The position numbers were made by a program, and so were the translations under genes. The notes under the pieces are model-generated. The model made no database searches and was not told the DNA's origin. It was given only the letters and a program-made list of their open reading frames with translations. Shown piece after piece: positions 1 through 8,353 of a stretch of 64,000 bases of DNA (the first letter of the stretch is position 1; each line of letters begins with the position of its first letter). Source of the DNA: Denitrobaculum sp965225735 (GTDB taxonomy: Bacteria; Pseudomonadota; Alphaproteobacteria; Kiloniellales; Kiloniellaceae); contig CBDDBN010000025.1 in assembly GCA_965225735.1 (NCBI GenBank), positions 248,001-312,000 of the forward strand. Direction: 5' to 3'.

Positions 1-1194
1 CACGAAAGTCTTCACACCGGAAAACTTGCCACCCAATTCACGGACCATAACAACATCAAATGAAGACAGTACCATCTTGCTGTTTTCGCCGATGAGGTGA
101 TTGGGATCTTCTCGTACCTGAGATAGCGTTGCCTGAGTTGCTTTGGCTTTTCCAGGCCAAACGGCCCCGATCCGGACTTCATCTGGCTCCGTTTTTGCAA
201 GCTGACGTAGAAGCCAATTCAATCTCGCCTGCGAGGACTTACGATCACCCGGCGCGGCCAGACGCATCGAAACAATAACTGATCGTGTTAGCAAATCGGT
301 TTCCACAACAATCGAATTTGCTGTGTCAGGTATGTCGAGTTCACAGCGAAGCCTCTTGGTCTCTGTAAGGCTTTGACAATCATCCCGTAACCGCAGCTTG
401 CCGTCCGAGCGATGGTTACGAGACAATCGGACGTCTACGGGGGCTTCCAGCAACCTGCTCATAATAAGACAGAGGTCACGTACTTCCTGGTGCCAAGCCC
501 CAACAACTGCCTGCACCTCTTCAGATGTCTTTTTGAGTGGGGCTCCTCCCCTAGCAGCTGTGACGACGTCGCTCCAGCTGGATGGCATGCGCTCGAAGCC
601 CTTAACCCCTGTGCTGGGGTGAGACAAGAAACGAACGAGTTCGGATAAAATACGGGCCTGATCTCTATCTTCAACGTTTTGCGCCGAAAGCAGCAAGGTC
701 GCTTCGGTGAGAACAAACATCCATGACCAATGAAACAAGCTTACCTTGCGAGTCGACGTTTTCGGCAAAGAAATAGGATGGTGATCAGGCCGGGCTGTAA
801 ATTGATTTGATAAGGTAATTACGGCATCAATCTCATGATCTCGGGCGAGTTGAAGGTAAGTTTCAATCTGCGTAGCATCAAGCTGCGCATTTCCGATTTT
901 TGCTTCTACTAGCGCGGTCCATTGCCTACTCCCCATAGTTAACACGATCAAACCGTCGGGCCGGGGCGCTCCGCCATTCTTATCGTTGAAGACAACCTCG
1001 GTGAACACTTCGAATTTAGTCCGCACACCGACTTTCTGCCCAACGGATCGTAGCAACGACGCGCCAAATTCATCGACATAAGCCATCGAAGAAAGAAGTA
1101 CTGAGAGTGTACGGCCTTCTTTTGAGGTTTCGGCCAATACAGGAAACAATCTTGCTCTTTCACCAGATTTCAGAAACGCCGGCCGCTCACTCAT
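1..1194 (-). CDS. PD-(D/E)XK nuclease-like protein, partial (C-terminus beyond left edge)
   Basis: Read on the minus strand, an uninterrupted frame of 398 codons starts at an ATG (1194) behind GGAGTT and runs off the window with no stop. Residues about 75-125 hold the pattern of a PD-(D/E)XK nuclease core: RPDGLIVL, then WTALVEAKI, then QIETYLQLARD and a strand DAVITLSNQF. This fits an active-site Asp, E-x-K and a following helix. The rest, about 270 residues, is not recognised. The family covers restriction, repair and many non-cleaving proteins, so nuclease activity is only inferred. The gene stands alone ahead of the PEP-CTERM block; codon use is less GC-rich than its neighbours, which could mean acquisition. 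The frame is certain; the function is moderate. Confidence 0.8.
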   Translation of the reverse strand, partial: MSERPAFLKSGERARLFPVLAETSKEGRTLSVLLSSMAYVDEFGASLLRSVGQKVGVRTKFEVFTEVVFNDKNGGAPRPDGLIVLTMGSRQWTALVEAKIGNAQLDATQIETYLQLARDHEIDAVITLSNQFTARPDHHPISLPKTSTRKVSLFHWSWMFVLTEATLLLSAQNVEDRDQARILSELVRFLSHPSTGVKGFERMPSSWSDVVTAARGGAPLKKTSEEVQAVVGAWHQEVRDLCLIMSRLLEAPVDVRLSRNHRSDGKLRLRDDCQSLTETKRLRCELDIPDTANSIVVETDLLTRSVIVSMRLAAPGDRKSSQARLNWLLRQLAKTEPDEVRIGAVWPGKAKATQATLSQVREDPNHLIGENSKMVLSSFDVVMVRELGGKFSGVKTFV

Positions 1195-1352
1195 AACTCC
1201 CCCCAAAATTGCAGAGCACTTCTAAATATCTTGCAATGATATTATCAACCAGTGCAAGAAAATGATTCTGGTCCGCCTATCATATGAATTTATAAAGGGA
1301 ATGACCGCATGGCGGACTGCCGGAAGCTAGAGAAGCGGTAGGGGCCTGCGCG

Positions 1353-1390
1353 CCAACAGAAACGGCGGCCCCTGATCCGGGTGCCGCCGC
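1353..1390 (-). terminator. Probable terminator of the PEP-CTERM block
   Basis: On the minus strand, just past the stop of the last PEP-CTERM gene, a CGGCGG/CCGCCG stem is followed by TTTCTGTT. The T-run is imperfect, so this is a moderate call. Confidence 0.45.
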
Positions 1391-1412
1391 CAAAGTCAGC
1401 CGAAAACGCCGT

Positions 1413-1958
1413 TCAAGCCACCTGCTTAAATCTCCGCCGCGTGAAGCCGAACCCGGCTAGTCCCAGTCCTAGAAGCGCAAGCGTGCCCGGCTCAGGAACG
1501 CTGCCGCGCCGCGTGACCAGTTGGATCGAGGCGAGAGGCCCGAGGGCAAAGGGGCTACCTTCGAGAACCGAGAAGGTCACACTGTCTTCGGTAAAACTGA
1601 CACTGCCGAATCCCGCGATTGGATCCAGAATGACATCGACGATCGAACCGGCCTCGCCAATCCAATCAAGGTCGGTCAGAACAAAATCGGCATCGACTCC
1701 AAAAACAACACCTGGACCACCGTCAATGATCGTGAATTCAATGTTCGAGGCACCTACGTCCACGGTGATGAGATCAAACACATTGAATTCGCTACCTGCA
1801 CCCACAGTTTCCGTGAATGGACCAAGAACGCTCATACCATTCGCGAGAACCTCTAAGGTTACCTCGTCTCCAATAAGCGTCGCCTTGGCTTTGCCCGGGA
1901 GCGCGGCGGTAACGGCCAGTGCCACAGCGAGCGTCATAGCCTTCAAAAACCGCATCAT
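1413..1958 (-). CDS. PEP-CTERM sorting domain protein, family A copy 1
   Basis: Exported protein of 181 residues. The N-terminus MMRFLKAMTLAVALAVTAAL is a signal peptide with cleavage likely after KAKA. The C-terminus has the full PEP-CTERM tripartite signal: VPEPGTLALL, a hydrophobic helix and an Arg-rich end (TRRRFK). Such tails are known to be recognised by exosortases, which anchor or release the protein at the envelope in EPS-producing bacteria. The body shares stretches (ATLIGDEV, SVSFTEDSVTFSVLE) with the gene at 3664-4266, so the two are paralogs. The start is the ATG at 1958, 9 nt after GAAGGA; a TTG six codons earlier is less likely. Substrate or ligand unknown. Confidence 0.85.
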   Translation of the reverse strand: MMRFLKAMTLAVALAVTAALPGKAKATLIGDEVTLEVLANGMSVLGPFTETVGAGSEFNVFDLITVDVGASNIEFTIIDGGPGVVFGVDADFVLTDLDWIGEAGSIVDVILDPIAGFGSVSFTEDSVTFSVLEGSPFALGPLASIQLVTRRGSVPEPGTLALLGLGLAGFGFTRRRFKQVA

Positions 1959-2132
1959 AGTCTGTCTATCCTTCAATTTTTCGCGCCTCCACTTCGAGCC
2001 GGAAAGGCGCCGGCGTGAACTCCAGTCTGGCCTACGTCTTGTATCGTTTTCCGAAAGGCCGCCAGATGGCGATCAAGCGGCCAAGTTTGGACGCTGCAGC
2101 AGTGATAAAAACAAAAAAACGGCAGCTCCTTC

Positions 2133-2241
2133 AGCGATTTACGTTCAAGCAGACACAAAATTCATTGCCTCTCGATCAGCAACTCACTGACCTCAAACGC
2201 AAACTTTGCGACGCCGCCGATCAAAAACACGCAATTCGCCA
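2133..2241. repeat. Interspersed ~110-bp repeat with inverted ends, copy 1
   Basis: This gap between two PEP-CTERM genes holds a sequence that aligns over about 107 bp with 8081-8187 (shared core CTCTCRATCAGC ... AACGCAARYTTTG). The ends are imperfect inverted repeats (GCGATTTACGTT-like at the left, the complement of AACACGCAATTCGC at the right). No gene is seen in 1959-2277 apart from this element. It resembles a MITE or RUP-type intergenic element; identity is inferred. Confidence 0.55.
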
Positions 2242-2277
2242 ACAAAGGAGCCGCCGCAGGTATCAGCGAGCCCCGTC

Positions 2278-2892
2278 TCAGGTTACTCGCTGGACACGAC
2301 CGCGCCGGGCAAAGATGAAACCGGCGAGGCCGAAACTGAAGAGGGCAAGAGAACCGGGTTCCGGAACCTCGGCAGATGGCTGGACAGGCGTAAAGACGGC
2401 CCAGACCGACGCTATGTCGTTTGCGGAATTGTAGTTCAGATCCAGAACATCGCTCCCCGCTTGATCGGCTGAGAACGATATGCTGCTTTCGTTCACAAAA
2501 AAGCCCATCCCGATCTCCGCCCCCAGACTGAAAGGAACGAAATTGACGCATTGTCGAGGAAATGTGCATCCGAACGTGAGCGCTGGGTTCGAGTCGAACA
2601 GACCCGCCGGGCCGTCGAGGAAGACCTGATCCAGCAGGGCCTGGGCCGCCGCTTCGGCGGAGGCCGAATCCGTGAAGGCGAAGTCTTCTGACGCGTTGTC
2701 ACAGCCGGTGAAGACGGCGCCGCAGGTGCCCTCCCGGAACCTGACATCGAAAAGAGTTCCGTTGACATCGACATTATCTGCGCCGAGCAAGAGATCGTTC
2801 TCAAGGACGAGCAGGGGTACGGCCTTGGCGGGACCTGAAAGCGTGAAGAACAGCAGGCCGGCAAAGGCGACGGTTAAGATGTTGCGTTTCAT
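2278..2892 (-). CDS. PEP-CTERM sorting domain protein, family B copy 1
   Basis: A 204-residue exported protein. Signal peptide MKRNILTVAFAGLLFFTLSG, cleavage likely after AKA. The C-terminal sorting signal is VPEPGSLALF, a hydrophobic segment and FARRGRVQR. The body has the block CDNASEDFAFTDSASAEAAA followed by ALLDQVFLDGPAGLFD, shared almost unchanged with the next gene upstream (2942-3616), and several conserved cysteines that could form disulfides. The ATG at 2892 is chosen because the paralog starts at the matching place and both have a purine-rich site just before it. It lies 49 bp after its paralog, so co-transcription is likely. Function unknown. Confidence 0.83.
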   Translation of the reverse strand: MKRNILTVAFAGLLFFTLSGPAKAVPLLVLENDLLLGADNVDVNGTLFDVRFREGTCGAVFTGCDNASEDFAFTDSASAEAAAQALLDQVFLDGPAGLFDSNPALTFGCTFPRQCVNFVPFSLGAEIGMGFFVNESSISFSADQAGSDVLDLNYNSANDIASVWAVFTPVQPSAEVPEPGSLALFSFGLAGFIFARRGRVQRVT

Positions 2893-2941
2893 TCTATGTC
2901 CTGCCGAGTGAAAACTTTGCATTGGTTAGATGGAAAAAGAC

Positions 2942-3616
2942 TCAGTGACGGACCGGAAGGCCAGTGAGGTTTGGGTCCAAGGAAGAAGACCCAGAGACCT
3001 GCTCCTTACCCTTTCGACGATGCCACCCCGCCCCAGCCAGGCCGGCCAGGCCTAAGCCGAAGATCAAGAAGTTCGCAGGCTCAGGGACAGCCACCGTTGG
3101 CCCGGCGGGTGTGAAAACGGCGTAGACCGCGAAGCCATTATCCGAGAAGTCGAAATCGACAGATCCGACATTGTTTCCGACAACATCGCCAGAGATATCC
3201 GGCGCAAAGTTTTGCGCAAAAGCGAAGTCGAAGAGGCCGCCGGAACTCAGCGCAAAGGGTATGTTCGCGAAACAGAATTCTGCGATCGAGCAGCCGGAGA
3301 TCAGTTCAGGATCTGTGTCGAACAGGCCCGCAGGACCGTCGAGGAACACCTGATCCAACAGGGCCTGGGCCGCCGCTTGCGCAGATGCCTCGTCCGTGAA
3401 GGCGAAGTCTTCCGATGCGTTATCGCAACCGCTGAAAATGGCGCTGCAGGTACCGTCCCGGAACCTGACATCGAAGTGAGTCCCGTTGACCTCGACGTTG
3501 TCCGCACCGAGCAGTTCGCCGTTTTCGACGATTGCGATGGGCATGGCGCTGGCGGTGCCGGGAAGCGAGAAGAGCAGCGCGCCGAAGAGGGCCGCGGCTA
3601 AGGTATGAAGTTTCAT
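2942..3616 (-). CDS. PEP-CTERM sorting domain protein, family B copy 2
   Basis: A 224-residue exported protein paralogous to 2278-2892. Signal peptide MKLHTLAAALFGALLFSLPG, cleavage likely after ASA; mature part begins MPIAIVENGELLGADN. It keeps the Cys-containing CSAIFSGCDNASEDFAFTD block and ends in VPEPANFLIF, a hydrophobic helix and GWHRRKGKEQ, with a further 16-residue tail after the basic cluster that is longer than usual. Start is the ATG at 3616 after GGGAATAG rather than an in-frame upstream codon that would overlap the preceding gene. Second gene of the probable 4266-to-2278 operon. Confidence 0.83.
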   Translation of the reverse strand: MKLHTLAAALFGALLFSLPGTASAMPIAIVENGELLGADNVEVNGTHFDVRFRDGTCSAIFSGCDNASEDFAFTDEASAQAAAQALLDQVFLDGPAGLFDTDPELISGCSIAEFCFANIPFALSSGGLFDFAFAQNFAPDISGDVVGNNVGSVDFDFSDNGFAVYAVFTPAGPTVAVPEPANFLIFGLGLAGLAGAGWHRRKGKEQVSGSSSLDPNLTGLPVRH

Positions 3617-3663
3617 TCTATTCCCTGTCGATAGAAGCCTGAGCGGTAACTCGAGCAAAAGCG

Positions 3664-4266
3664 TCAGTGATGGGCGGGAAGGCAATCACGGCTTGCGCCA
3701 GGCAGGCAGACCAGCGGCATGTGCACCTCCCCTCTTCGGCGACGGCGCTGCCGGACAGCTGCCAGGCCGGCCATGCCCAAACCCAGGAGCGCCAGCGTCG
3801 CAGGCTCAGGGACGCTGGCGTGCCGCGTTACAAGTTCGATTGAGGCCAGCACCCCAGGACTAACGCGATCAAACTCAAGTACAGAGAAGGTCACGCTGTC
3901 TTCAGTGAAACTGACGCTGCCGATCCCTTGAACTGGGTCCAATAAGACGTCTGCGATCACACCGGCCTCACCGACCCAGTCCAGGCCGGTAAAGACAAAG
4001 TCGATATTTGCAGCAAACCCAGCGGGAGGTATGAGGCTTACGATCTCAATACTGGAGGCACCGACATCGAAAGTGAGCCTATTTTGCGGGTTGAACTCAA
4101 CGCCGTTTCCCACTGTCGCTGTCAAGAGACCGGATACGCTTTGACCATTTGCAAAGATTTCCAGGTTCACCTCATCGCCGATAAGCGTGGCTTTGGCTGT
4201 ACCCGGAAGCGTTGCGATCATGGTGACGAATACCGCCACTGCCAGCGCCTGAAACGACTTGATCAT
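3664..4266 (-). CDS. PEP-CTERM sorting domain protein, family A copy 2
   Basis: A 200-residue exported protein, paralog of 1413-1958. Signal peptide MIKSFQALAVAVFVTMIATL with cleavage near AKA; mature start TLIGDEVNLEIFANG. The sorting signal is VPEPATLALLGLGMAGLAAV followed by RQRRRRRGE. About 22 residues follow the basic cluster, which may be read-through into former non-coding sequence. It has a good site (GGGGAGA) before the ATG. It is the first gene of the PEP-CTERM block and has a repeated motif in its promoter region (4333-4366). Confidence 0.84.
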   Translation of the reverse strand: MIKSFQALAVAVFVTMIATLPGTAKATLIGDEVNLEIFANGQSVSGLLTATVGNGVEFNPQNRLTFDVGASSIEIVSLIPPAGFAANIDFVFTGLDWVGEAGVIADVLLDPVQGIGSVSFTEDSVTFSVLEFDRVSPGVLASIELVTRHASVPEPATLALLGLGMAGLAAVRQRRRRRGEVHMPLVCLPGASRDCLPAHH

Positions 4267-4332
4267 CTGCCGATCTCCCCAAAATTATGTTTGGGAAAGA
4301 ACCGCTTCGAGCGCTTTAAGGGAAGACCAGCA

Positions 4333-4366
4333 GGGCATTTTGTCCGAAATGCGGGCAATTTTGTCC
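4333..4366. promoter_or_regulatory. Paired GGGCA(A)TTTTGTCC direct repeats upstream of PEP-CTERM block
   Basis: Two near-identical 13/14-mers, at 4333-4345 and 4353-4366, repeat about 20 bp apart, roughly two helical turns, 67-100 bp upstream of the first PEP-CTERM start codon. The spacing suggests a regulator binding on one DNA face. The regulator is unknown; no -24/-12 promoter is seen here. Confidence 0.4.
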
Positions 4367-4398
4367 CATATGGAACCACGCGAGAGGGGAAAACCGCG

Positions 4399-5622
4399 CT
4401 ATCGGAATTCGCGCCGTGCGAGAATCGCCTGGATGGCGTCGGCCAATTGAAGCTGTCCGATCACCCCAACCGAGCGCGGATTGATGTGAGAAAAGCCATC
4501 GATCAAGAAGAGTTCCGTCCCGGGTACAGCCTGGCTCAGGGCGAGGCTCGCGCTGAAGGGCACCAGAGGGTCTTCCCTCCCGTGGATCAGGATCAAGCGT
4601 CCGGCGAGATGCGAGAGATCGCGGCCGCGCAGGGTCAGAGCGGATAGCTGATCGCGCAGCGGGGCCGGCAAGGCCGCCAGCAGAGGCACGACCTGCGCGG
4701 GATCCCGGTTGGTCATGAGGGCATAGAGGTCTTGGCCTTCGGGACCGAGTTGGGCCACGAGGTCCCTGCCCTCGCCGTCCACAAGCGCTGCACGGCCGCT
4801 GCGCTGACGGATCTCCGAAATCGCCTCCAGTGCGGCGCGATCACCTGGATCGCTGAGGGCCTGGATGTTGCTGGAAAGGAAATACCACTTCGCGGCGCGC
4901 AGGGGCTCTAGGCTACGCCACCTTTCCTCCCCCGGCAGGCGGTAGGCGCCGGTGGTGGTGAAGCGCACCACCTCGACGGTGTCGTAGTAACCGCCCAGGC
5001 CGACAAGAAAACCGGTCCGCTCCTTTGCGTCCGGCTCCGTGGTGGCGAGAACCGCAAGCCCGACCGCGTAGGAGATGGCAACGAGACCGACCGCCGCAGG
5101 CGACCCTTCGCGGGTACGGCTTTCGAGCTCCGGGCGCGCGGAGAGATGCATCACAGCGTCGGCGATACGCCGCGCATCCCCCAGGCGCACGCGGGTTTCA
5201 CGGGAACCACGCAGATCCGGTACCAACACCAGGAAACCGCTCCGCGCGAAGGTCCTGGCCAATGCCACCAGCCGCCGGTCGTTCTTGCCGCTTGGCGTAA
5301 AGCCCGGCACCAGAACCAGCGCGCCCTGCAGATCCTCCGGGTCGGGCCGGTTGGGATGATAGAGATCCGCGGTCTGCAAGGGACCAGGCTGGCCGTTCTC
5401 GGGTTGGGCAACGCGGTAGACGATTTCACGACGGCTCGGCGGGGGTGTGGAATCCTTCAGCGCGCTGGGCGCCTCTCCCGCATCAATGTCCTTGAGCACC
5501 CGCACCGCCTCCCAGCTTTGCGGCGAGACGCAGGCGGTGAGGAGCAGAGGGAACAGCAGGATAAGAAGAAGGCGTGGAACACGACGACAGCAGAGCTTAG
5601 ACGACGCGCGTGGAACCGCCAT
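4399..5622 (-). CDS. Alpha/beta-hydrolase lipoprotein
   Basis: A 407-residue predicted lipoprotein: MAVPRASSK then a hydrophobic run ending LLLTAC, a lipobox with Cys about 29 residues in. Hydrolase features follow in order: VLVPGFTPSG (oxyanion region), VLVPDLRGS, the nucleophile elbow VAISYAVG (Ala in place of the first Gly of G-x-S-x-G), the acid strand LIHGREDPLVPF and the histidine in DGFSHINP. Substrate unknown; dienelactone-hydrolase/esterase-like. The start at 5622 overlaps the stop of the small membrane gene as TGATG, so translational coupling is likely. Longer in-frame readings would run into that gene. Confidence 0.75.
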   Translation of the reverse strand: MAVPRASSKLCCRRVPRLLLILLFPLLLTACVSPQSWEAVRVLKDIDAGEAPSALKDSTPPPSRREIVYRVAQPENGQPGPLQTADLYHPNRPDPEDLQGALVLVPGFTPSGKNDRRLVALARTFARSGFLVLVPDLRGSRETRVRLGDARRIADAVMHLSARPELESRTREGSPAAVGLVAISYAVGLAVLATTEPDAKERTGFLVGLGGYYDTVEVVRFTTTGAYRLPGEERWRSLEPLRAAKWYFLSSNIQALSDPGDRAALEAISEIRQRSGRAALVDGEGRDLVAQLGPEGQDLYALMTNRDPAQVVPLLAALPAPLRDQLSALTLRGRDLSHLAGRLILIHGREDPLVPFSASLALSQAVPGTELFLIDGFSHINPRSVGVIGQLQLADAIQAILARREFR

Positions 5623-5885
5623 CAAGAGCCCAATAGAAACCGCAAGGTGCCGGGGACAGCGATCAGGAGCACAAGGGGCACGAGGACGAGCAAGAAACTC
5701 AGCAGCGTCATGAGGAGGTTGCCCCTGTTCGCTGGGGACAGGAGTTTTCCGCCGCTTGCACCGTCCGCATCTTCCGCCAGCGCCAAGCGAACGACGCGGA
5801 ACAGACATAGCTTGAAGAGATAGCCGAAGACGGCGAGATAAAGAAACAGCGCCAATAGGTTCAAGATGCCGATGCCGTCGGACAT
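5622..5885 (-). CDS. Small two-helix membrane protein
   Basis: An 87-residue protein with two long hydrophobic segments, about residues 7-32 (LNLLALFLYLAVFGYLFKL) and 57-83 (NLLMTLLSFLLVLVPLVLLI), joined by a polar stretch EDADGASGG. No family recognised. It is coupled by a TGATG overlap to the lipoprotein hydrolase downstream, so the two may work together at the inner membrane. It belongs to the same strand as the nitronate monooxygenase gene but is separated from it by 94 bp. Confidence 0.65.
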   Translation of the reverse strand: MSDGIGILNLLALFLYLAVFGYLFKLCLFRVVRLALAEDADGASGGKLLSPANRGNLLMTLLSFLLVLVPLVLLIAVPGTLRFLLGS

Positions 5886-5979
5886 GATCTATCAGTTCTC
5901 TTTGTTAGAGCTCGTTCCTTCTTGATGTTAGCGGCGTGGCGTCAATGTCAAGCGCCGCTGCCGCCAAACAGAGCCTATC

Positions 5980-7065
5980 TTATCTCTTACCGGTCAGCCC
6001 CGCAAAAACCTCTGCGGTCTCCTGCGCCAATCGCTCCACCAGTTCGGTGGCGGGCAGAAGGCGGTTAAGCGCGGCGGCCTGGCCGTAGAGGTGAAAAGAG
6101 AAGTCGTCACTCCCCTGCGCCGCCGCCGCTTCGCGCAGAGGCGAGGACAAGGCGTAAAGCGTGGGAAAATCTGGCAAGCGATCCCTGCGGTCCGCGGCCA
6201 TTTCCTCGACATAGCGGCTGCGTTTGGCCCGCGCGACACGGCCGGAGACGGCATCGGTGAAGACGGTGTCAGAGTCCGCCGCCGCCTGGATCGCCGCGCG
6301 CCGGACCGCGTCGGTGCCCGCCTCGGGACAGGAGAGAAAGGCCGTGCCCAACTGTACGCCGCTGGCGCCCAGGGCAAAGGCTGCGGCGATGCCTCGCCCG
6401 TCGCCGATGCCGCCCGCCGCGATCACTGGCAGCTCCACCGCATCGCGAACCTGAGGGATGAGTGCAAGCCCGCCCACACCGTCACCCGGCTCGCTCGGTT
6501 CATGCGAGCCACGATGGCCGCCGGCCTCCCAGCCCTGGGCGATGACCGCGTCGAAACCGGCCGCCTCGATCGCCCGCGCCTCGGCCGCCGTAGTAGCGGA
6601 GCAGATTAGACGGATGCCGGCGTCCTTGAGCGCGGCGGTGGCATGAGGCTCGGGCAGGCCGAAGTGAAAGCTCACCACCGTCGGCCGGATCTCGAGGATC
6701 TGGGCAAGCTTTTCGTCATCGAAACCCGGTCCGATTTCCGGCAAGCTCTCAGGCGGCGCGCCAAGGCCCTGTTCCGCATAGTAAGGCGCAAGACGAGCGC
6801 GGGTGCGGGCCAGCACCTCGCCATCAATTCGGGGCGCTTTGTAGGCGAAGAAGTTCAGATTGAAGGGGCGGTTCGTCCCGGCGCGCATTTGATCGGCAAC
6901 ATCCTGCAGCTCCGCGCCGCTCATCTCACCGCAGCCGAGTGAGCCCAGCCCGCCGGCATTGCTAACGGCGGCGGCCAACTCCGGGGTCGCGGAGCCGGCC
7001 ATAGGCGCCTGGATGATCGGATGATCGATCCCCAGCAGGTCGCAAAGACGGCGTGTCGGCCACAT
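5980..7065 (-). CDS. Nitronate monooxygenase (2-nitropropane dioxygenase family)
   Basis: A 361-residue TIM-barrel flavoprotein. Family hallmarks: N-terminal HPIIQAPMAGSATPELAAAV, the FMN region QGWEAGGHRG with the catalytic-type His, and the phosphate-binding strands PVIAAGGIGDGRGIAAA and GASGVQLGTAFL. Members oxidise nitronates such as propionate 3-nitronate to aldehydes with FMN and O2; many, though, are annotated by fold only. The following gene on the strand is the amidohydrolase at 7127-7990, 61 bp upstream, so the two may share a transcript. Confidence 0.88.
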   Translation of the reverse strand: MWPTRRLCDLLGIDHPIIQAPMAGSATPELAAAVSNAGGLGSLGCGEMSGAELQDVADQMRAGTNRPFNLNFFAYKAPRIDGEVLARTRARLAPYYAEQGLGAPPESLPEIGPGFDDEKLAQILEIRPTVVSFHFGLPEPHATAALKDAGIRLICSATTAAEARAIEAAGFDAVIAQGWEAGGHRGSHEPSEPGDGVGGLALIPQVRDAVELPVIAAGGIGDGRGIAAAFALGASGVQLGTAFLSCPEAGTDAVRRAAIQAAADSDTVFTDAVSGRVARAKRSRYVEEMAADRRDRLPDFPTLYALSSPLREAAAAQGSDDFSFHLYGQAAALNRLLPATELVERLAQETAEVFAGLTGKR

Positions 7066-7126
7066 CCTGTCGGTTCTCCCGCTATTCCATCGGGCGGAAG
7101 ATCTCAGCCGCCGCGTTAAGTCTAGC

Positions 7127-7990
7127 TCAGATATCCGTCAGGCGGCCATAGGTCTCCGGCCGACGATCACGGAAGAACTGCCAGGTGTTCCGCACTTCTC
7201 GAACCATATCCATGTCCATATCTGCGGTGACCAGTTCGTCCTTGTCTTCACTGGCCTCGACCAAAAATTCGCCGCGCGGGTTGACCACGTAGGAGCTGCC
7301 GTAGAAGCGTCCGATGTTCCAGGGATCTTCCGAACCCGGGCGGTTGATCGCACCGATGTAGACGCCGTTCGCCACCGCGGAGGCCGGTTGCTCCAGCTTC
7401 CAGAGATACTGGCTGAGCCCCGCGACCGTAGCCGAAGGATTGACGATGTATTCGGCGCCGTTGAGGGCCAGAGCGCGCCAGCCTTCCGGGAAGTGGCGGT
7501 CGTAGCAGATATAGACGCCGAGTTTACAGAAAGCGGTCTCGAAGACCGGCCAGCCGGAACTGCCCGGCTTGAAAAAGAACTTCTCGTAAAAGCCGGCGAC
7601 CTGCGGGATGTGGGTCTTGCGGTACTTGCCCAGATACTTGCCGTCGGCATCGATCACGGCGGCGGTGTTGTAGTAGACGCCGGTGATCTCCTCTTCGTAG
7701 ATCGGCACCACGATCACCATGGAGTGTTTCTTGGCGTACTCCTGCATAAGCTTGACGGTGGGGCCGTCCGGGATCTTCTCCGCGGCCGCATACCACTTGG
7801 CGTCCTGGCTCGGGCAGAAGTAAGGCTGGGTAAAGACCTCCTGAAAGCAGAGCACATTGACGCCCGCCGCGCCTGCCTGGTCGATGAAGGGAATATGCGC
7901 CTCGAGCATCTGTTCGCGGATACGTGCCGGAGTTGCCGAAGTGTCGCCCTTCAATCCGACCTGGATCAGGCCTGCCTTTACCGTTGCCAT
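7127..7990 (-). CDS. Nitrilase-superfamily amidohydrolase, probable beta-ureidopropionase
   Basis: A 287-residue protein with the Glu-Lys-Cys triad of the carbon-nitrogen hydrolase superfamily: FQEVF (Glu, about residue 51), GKYRKTHIP (Lys) and VYICYDRHFPEG (Cys). The match to N-carbamoyl-beta-alanine amidohydrolases is good, including NPSATVAGLS and the length. In reductive pyrimidine catabolism this enzyme acts after dihydropyrimidinase, which is encoded at 18871-20325 in this window, and yields beta-alanine, ammonia and CO2. It has AGGAGAC ahead of the ATG. The assignment of substrate is inference from family and from the presence of the partner enzyme. Confidence 0.8.
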   Translation of the reverse strand: MATVKAGLIQVGLKGDTSATPARIREQMLEAHIPFIDQAGAAGVNVLCFQEVFTQPYFCPSQDAKWYAAAEKIPDGPTVKLMQEYAKKHSMVIVVPIYEEEITGVYYNTAAVIDADGKYLGKYRKTHIPQVAGFYEKFFFKPGSSGWPVFETAFCKLGVYICYDRHFPEGWRALALNGAEYIVNPSATVAGLSQYLWKLEQPASAVANGVYIGAINRPGSEDPWNIGRFYGSSYVVNPRGEFLVEASEDKDELVTADMDMDMVREVRNTWQFFRDRRPETYGRLTDI

Positions 7991-8080
7991 CGTGTGTCTC
8001 CTGTTTTGCGGGCCTCATTGCATGAGTCCCTTTTTTGCGTTCATGCGCCACGCGGGGCTGCGCGCCTCAATGGCGCCAAA

Positions 8081-8187
8081 GCAGTTTGTGTTTGAGTCGT
8101 GTCAAAACTCACTGTCTCTCAATCAGCCAACAGCTGATTTCGAACGCAAGTTTTGACGCCTCTTAAATCGACCAAAACACAAACCGC
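8081..8187. repeat. Interspersed ~107-bp repeat with inverted ends, copy 2
   Basis: Aligns with 2133-2241. Ends are inverted: GCAGTTTGTGTTTGAGTCG at the left and the complement of CGACCAAAACACAAACCGC at the right, so the transcript could fold back on itself. It sits upstream of the amidohydrolase gene. No transposase is encoded. Probable MITE-like or RUP-like element. Confidence 0.55.
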
Positions 8188-8353
8188 TAGAGTCCTCAGC
8201 TAAGCTTCGTCCAGTGAAACGCTGCGCGGCATCTGAAAACTTTCATGCAATCTTGAACGGAAACTGACCATTTGGTCAAGAAAACACACGACGGCTTCAG
8301 GAAGAGGCCGCGAACCTCCGCCAATCCGCGTTATGCATTTTTCTAGAGGGCTA

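Noticed and set aside
2015..2472. Plus-strand open frames over the repeat and the start of the family-B gene
   Set aside because: No ribosome site or recognisable product; overlaps a clear PEP-CTERM gene on the other strand.
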